Source: JAIMBK01 sp040755975
GTDB taxonomy: Bacteria; Bacillota; Desulfotomaculia; Desulfotomaculales; Nap2-2B
Direction: 5' to 3'
NCBI GenBank assembly: GCA_040755975.1
Contig: JBFLZY010000027.1
Location: 1 to 32,656, forward strand
Length of the DNA: 32,656 nt
Part shown: positions 30,744-32,656 of the stretch, piece by piece
How the letters are laid out: the number at the start of each line of letters is the position of its first letter
Position numbering within the stretch: the first letter of the stretch is position 1
Notes under the pieces: model-generated
The model's database searches: none
Told to the model about the DNA's origin: nothing
Seen by the model: the letters and a program-made list of their open reading frames with translations, nothing else
Made by a program: the position numbers and the translations under genes

Positions 30744-31730
30744 TTGAACAGGGAAAGAAGAGTCAAAACGATCCAGAAAATAGCCAGGCTGCGCGATACG
30801 GCCGTATTATGTTACGTTACCGGGGACCGGGAGAATGTCAACACGCGCATAGCGCCGGACGTGATGCCCGTTTTTTACCGCCACCTGGAAATGATCGGCA
30901 GAAAGAAAAGAATCGACTTGTTTCTTTATACTCGCGGCGGAGATATTTTAACGCCCTGGCGGTTGGTTCACCTCGTTCGCGAATATACAGACGAATTTAA
31001 CGTCCTGGTGCCTTTCCGGGCCTACAGCGCCGGAACGCTCATCTGCCTGGGCGCAGACGAGATCGTCATGGGCAAAATGGGTGAGCTGGGGCCGATCGAC
31101 CCCAGCGTGGTGAACGCCTTTAATCCCCAGGACCCGGCCAACCCGGTGGCCCGGATACCGGTTAACATTGAGGACGTTTATTCTTACCTGACTCTGGCCA
31201 GGGAAATGGCCGGCTTAAAAAGTGAAGCCGAGCTGGCCAGGGTATTTACCCTGCTGGCGGAGCGCATCCACCCGCTGGCCCTGGGCAACGTGCACAGAAA
31301 CTACCTGCTGATCCGTTCCCTGGCCAGCAAGCTGCTTGGTTTGCGCAAAAATCACCATGCCCGGGCGGAAATGCAGCGGATCGTCGATCATTTGACCGAG
31401 AAGCTCTACGCGCACAACCACATGATTTCCCGCCGGGAAGCGGCCGAGGAGATTGGTTTGCCGGTGGCCTACCCCAACCGGGACTTGGAAAAATTAATGT
31501 GGGATTTATATCAATGTTACGCCGAAGAGTTATCTCTAAACGAACCTTTTAACCCGGCCCAGTTGCTCAGGGGGCCGCGCGCGGAATTTGACGTCGCCGG
31601 CGGAATTATCGAGTCGGAGTACGGGCAGGATTGTTTTATTTTTTCCGGGGTGGTGGAAAGGAGCGGCTTTCCGGATGCCGGGAAGGTAAGCGTGAATATT
31701 TTGAAACAGGGTTGGCGAACGATAATTTAA
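30744..31730 (+). CDS. SDH family Clp-fold serine protease
   Basis: A 328-residue crotonase/Clp-fold protein of the serine dehydrogenase-proteinase (SDH) type, related to SppA. It shows FLYTRGGDILTPWRLV (substrate-binding strand), FRAYSAGTLICLGADEIVMG with candidate nucleophile Ser95, and GKMGELGPIDPSV; the C-terminal part is helical. No signal peptide or clear membrane helix, so a cytoplasmic or membrane-associated role is likely. The TTG at 30744 follows AAGAGGTGA. In B. subtilis the Clp-like tepA lies near the dap genes, a loose parallel only. Substrate unknown. Confidence 0.88.
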   Translation: MNRERRVKTIQKIARLRDTAVLCYVTGDRENVNTRIAPDVMPVFYRHLEMIGRKKRIDLFLYTRGGDILTPWRLVHLVREYTDEFNVLVPFRAYSAGTLICLGADEIVMGKMGELGPIDPSVVNAFNPQDPANPVARIPVNIEDVYSYLTLAREMAGLKSEAELARVFTLLAERIHPLALGNVHRNYLLIRSLASKLLGLRKNHHARAEMQRIVDHLTEKLYAHNHMISRREAAEEIGLPVAYPNRDLEKLMWDLYQCYAEELSLNEPFNPAQLLRGPRAEFDVAGGIIESEYGQDCFIFSGVVERSGFPDAGKVSVNILKQGWRTII

Positions 31731-31733
31731 GAG

Positions 31734-31748
31734 GCACTGGGCACTTTG
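31734..31748. repeat. Copy of a TGG-GCACTTT-type motif
   Basis: GCACTGGGCACTTTG directly after the protease stop resembles GGTGCCTGGCACTTT in the glcD-glcF palindrome. It may belong to the same short repeat family. Two imperfect copies are weak evidence. Confidence 0.35.
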
Positions 31749-31775
31749 TGTCCGGGATTTGAGGAGGTTTGGCCG

Positions 31776-31994
31776 GTGGAAGGTGAAAGCAGAAAATATC
31801 GGGAGATAAAGTTTTATTATTACCCGGGAGGCGCCAGATATTATTACCTGGTGACCGGTACTTCCGGCTGCCCCTCCGCTGAATTTCGCTACCCCGGATT
31901 GTTCGGCGGCGGCAGAGGCAATTTGGTCGTGCCGGAAGTGCGGACAGACAGCGCCGACCTTTCTTTTCCCGCCGCTTTTCCGCAATCCGTATAA
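31776..31994 (+). CDS. Small hypothetical protein, 72 aa
   Basis: The sequence is rich in aromatic residues and glycine (REIKFYYYPGGARYYYLVTG, FRYPGLFGGGRGNLVVPEVR) and has no signal peptide or clear transmembrane helix. The GTG at 31776 is chosen because GAGGAGG lies 8 bases upstream; a longer in-frame start at 31746 has no such site. It follows the protease by 45 bases, plausibly in the same transcript. No family is recognised. Confidence 0.6.
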   Translation: MEGESRKYREIKFYYYPGGARYYYLVTGTSGCPSAEFRYPGLFGGGRGNLVVPEVRTDSADLSFPAAFPQSV

Positions 31995-32019
31995 ATTTAA
32001 AAAAGGTTTTTGGGTTTTT

Positions 32020-32073
32020 ATGGCGAAAATATATCTCCTACAAAAAGCAAAGGGGGAAAGCCCTGTTCAATGA
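32020..32073 (+). other. Possible 17-codon leader frame overlapping dapB
   Basis: ATG at 32020 opens a frame ending in a TGA that overlaps the dapB start as ATGA. Only an AAAAAAGG-like purine run precedes it. Translational coupling is possible, but at this length chance is a serious alternative. Confidence 0.25.
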
Positions 32074-32656
32074 TTAACGTGCTGGTTACCGGCGCTTTGG
32101 GGAAAATGGGCCGGGAAGTTTGCAAGAGCATCTTTTTCGCCGAGGATCTCCGGCTGGTCGGAGCAGTTGACGTGCGCGGCGAGGATCAGGATTTGGGCGC
32201 CGCCATTGGCGCGCCGGATACGGGAATCCTGGTCAGCAGTAATCTGGCGGAAGAACTGGAGCAAAAAAGGCCGGACGTGCTGGTGGAGTTTACTGCCCCC
32301 CACGCTGCGGCGGCCAACGTCAAAACCGCCCTGGAATACGGGGTGCGGCCGGTGGTGGGAACGACGGGGATTGACGGGGCGGAGTTGCAGGCAATCACCG
32401 AAATTGCCGGCCGGCTGAAAATCGGCGGCGTAATTGCGCCCAATTTTGCCATCGGGGCGGTGTTGATGATCAATTTTGCCGTCCAGGCAGCTAAATATTT
32501 TCCCCACGTAGAAATTATCGAGCTTCATCACGATCAAAAGCTGGACGCCCCTTCGGGTACGGCCCTGACGACGGCCCGGGCGCTGCTGGCGGCCAGGGGG
32601 GATGGGCAGCAGGGGCCGCGCACCGAAATAGAGAAATTGCCCGGCGCCCGGGGAGG
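32070..32656 (+). CDS. dapB: 4-hydroxy-tetrahydrodipicolinate reductase, 3' end outside the window
   Basis: Reduces 4-hydroxy-tetrahydrodipicolinate to tetrahydrodipicolinate with NAD(P)H in lysine, meso-diaminopimelate and, in sporeformers, dipicolinate synthesis. About 195 residues are visible. The Rossmann motif VTGALGKMG (residues 6-14), VEFTAPHAAAANV, VVGTTGI, APNFAIGAVLMINFA and the catalytic ELHHDQKLDAPSGTA are all present. The frame is open to the window end, lacking roughly the last 70 residues of a typical 265-residue protein. The ATG at 32070 follows AAAGGGGGAAAG. Confidence 0.96.
   Translation, partial: MINVLVTGALGKMGREVCKSIFFAEDLRLVGAVDVRGEDQDLGAAIGAPDTGILVSSNLAEELEQKRPDVLVEFTAPHAAAANVKTALEYGVRPVVGTTGIDGAELQAITEIAGRLKIGGVIAPNFAIGAVLMINFAVQAAKYFPHVEIIELHHDQKLDAPSGTALTTARALLAARGDGQQGPRTEIEKLPGARG

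Noticed and set aside
1..32656. tRNA, rRNA, prophage or integrase
   Set aside because: No cloverleaf ending in CCA context, rRNA segment, integrase or phage structural gene was seen anywhere in the window.

Overview
The window looks like chromosomal DNA from an anaerobic, spore-forming, fairly GC-rich Firmicute, most likely of the Peptococcaceae / Desulfotomaculum-Pelotomaculum type. The clues are the low-GC-Gram-positive gene order rimP-nusA-ylxR-infB-rbfA-nrnA-truB-ribF-rpsO-pnp-M16 peptidase, a YlmC/YmxH sporulation protein, AGGAGG-type ribosome binding sites with frequent GTG/TTG starts, and electron-transfer catabolism genes (acyl-CoA dehydrogenase, GlcD/GlcF). The genus is an inference; no rRNA or tRNA gene is present to fix it.

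Layout. Positions 1-425 (minus strand) carry a small conserved protein followed by what looks like the cut-off start of a retropepsin-like protease. Positions 548-2046 (minus) are an XRE regulator translationally coupled to an acyl-CoA dehydrogenase, with a divergent promoter region shared with rimP. Positions 2156-10274 are the transcription/translation operon rimP, nusA, ylxR, infB, rbfA, nrnA, truB, ribF, with several overlapping starts and stops; ylxQ and ylxP are missing. An AT-richer PAS-protein fragment, a two-gene cassette of small proteins resembling a toxin-antitoxin pair, rpsO and pnp follow. Positions 14202-14724 hold no gene but contain GTGGTTGGT-type repeats and a 125-bp MITE-like element with 13-bp terminal inverted repeats and a CTAA target duplication. 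The M16 peptidase (mlpA/ymxG) and an orphan CopG-like protein close this part.

Positions 16478-28906 appear to be an accessory catabolic block. An IclR regulator, a five-gene Liv-type ABC transporter and 5-oxoprolinase genes (pxpA and a fused pxpB-pxpC) lie in one direction. Between pxpA and pxpBC is a degraded remnant of a DUF1445/YcsI gene with an internal deletion and a one-base frameshift, at the place where B. subtilis has ycsI. The regulator, transporter and hydrolase together suggest uptake and hydrolysis of 5-oxoproline (pyroglutamate) or a related lactam. Facing it on the minus strand are a LarA-like DUF2088 protein, GlcD and GlcF, plausibly a lactate or other 2-hydroxyacid oxidation operon.

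Positions 29108-32656 return to more conserved surroundings: a small membrane protein, ylmC/ymxH, convergent lgt, a Clp-fold (SDH family) serine protease, a short hypothetical protein and the 5' part of dapB, which runs off the window. The most notable items are the IclR-Liv-Pxp cassette, the ycsI fossil inside it, the MITE inserted in older repeats, the repeat array that supplies the C-terminus of TruB, the candidate autoregulatory operator of the XRE gene, and the truncated retropepsin partner.
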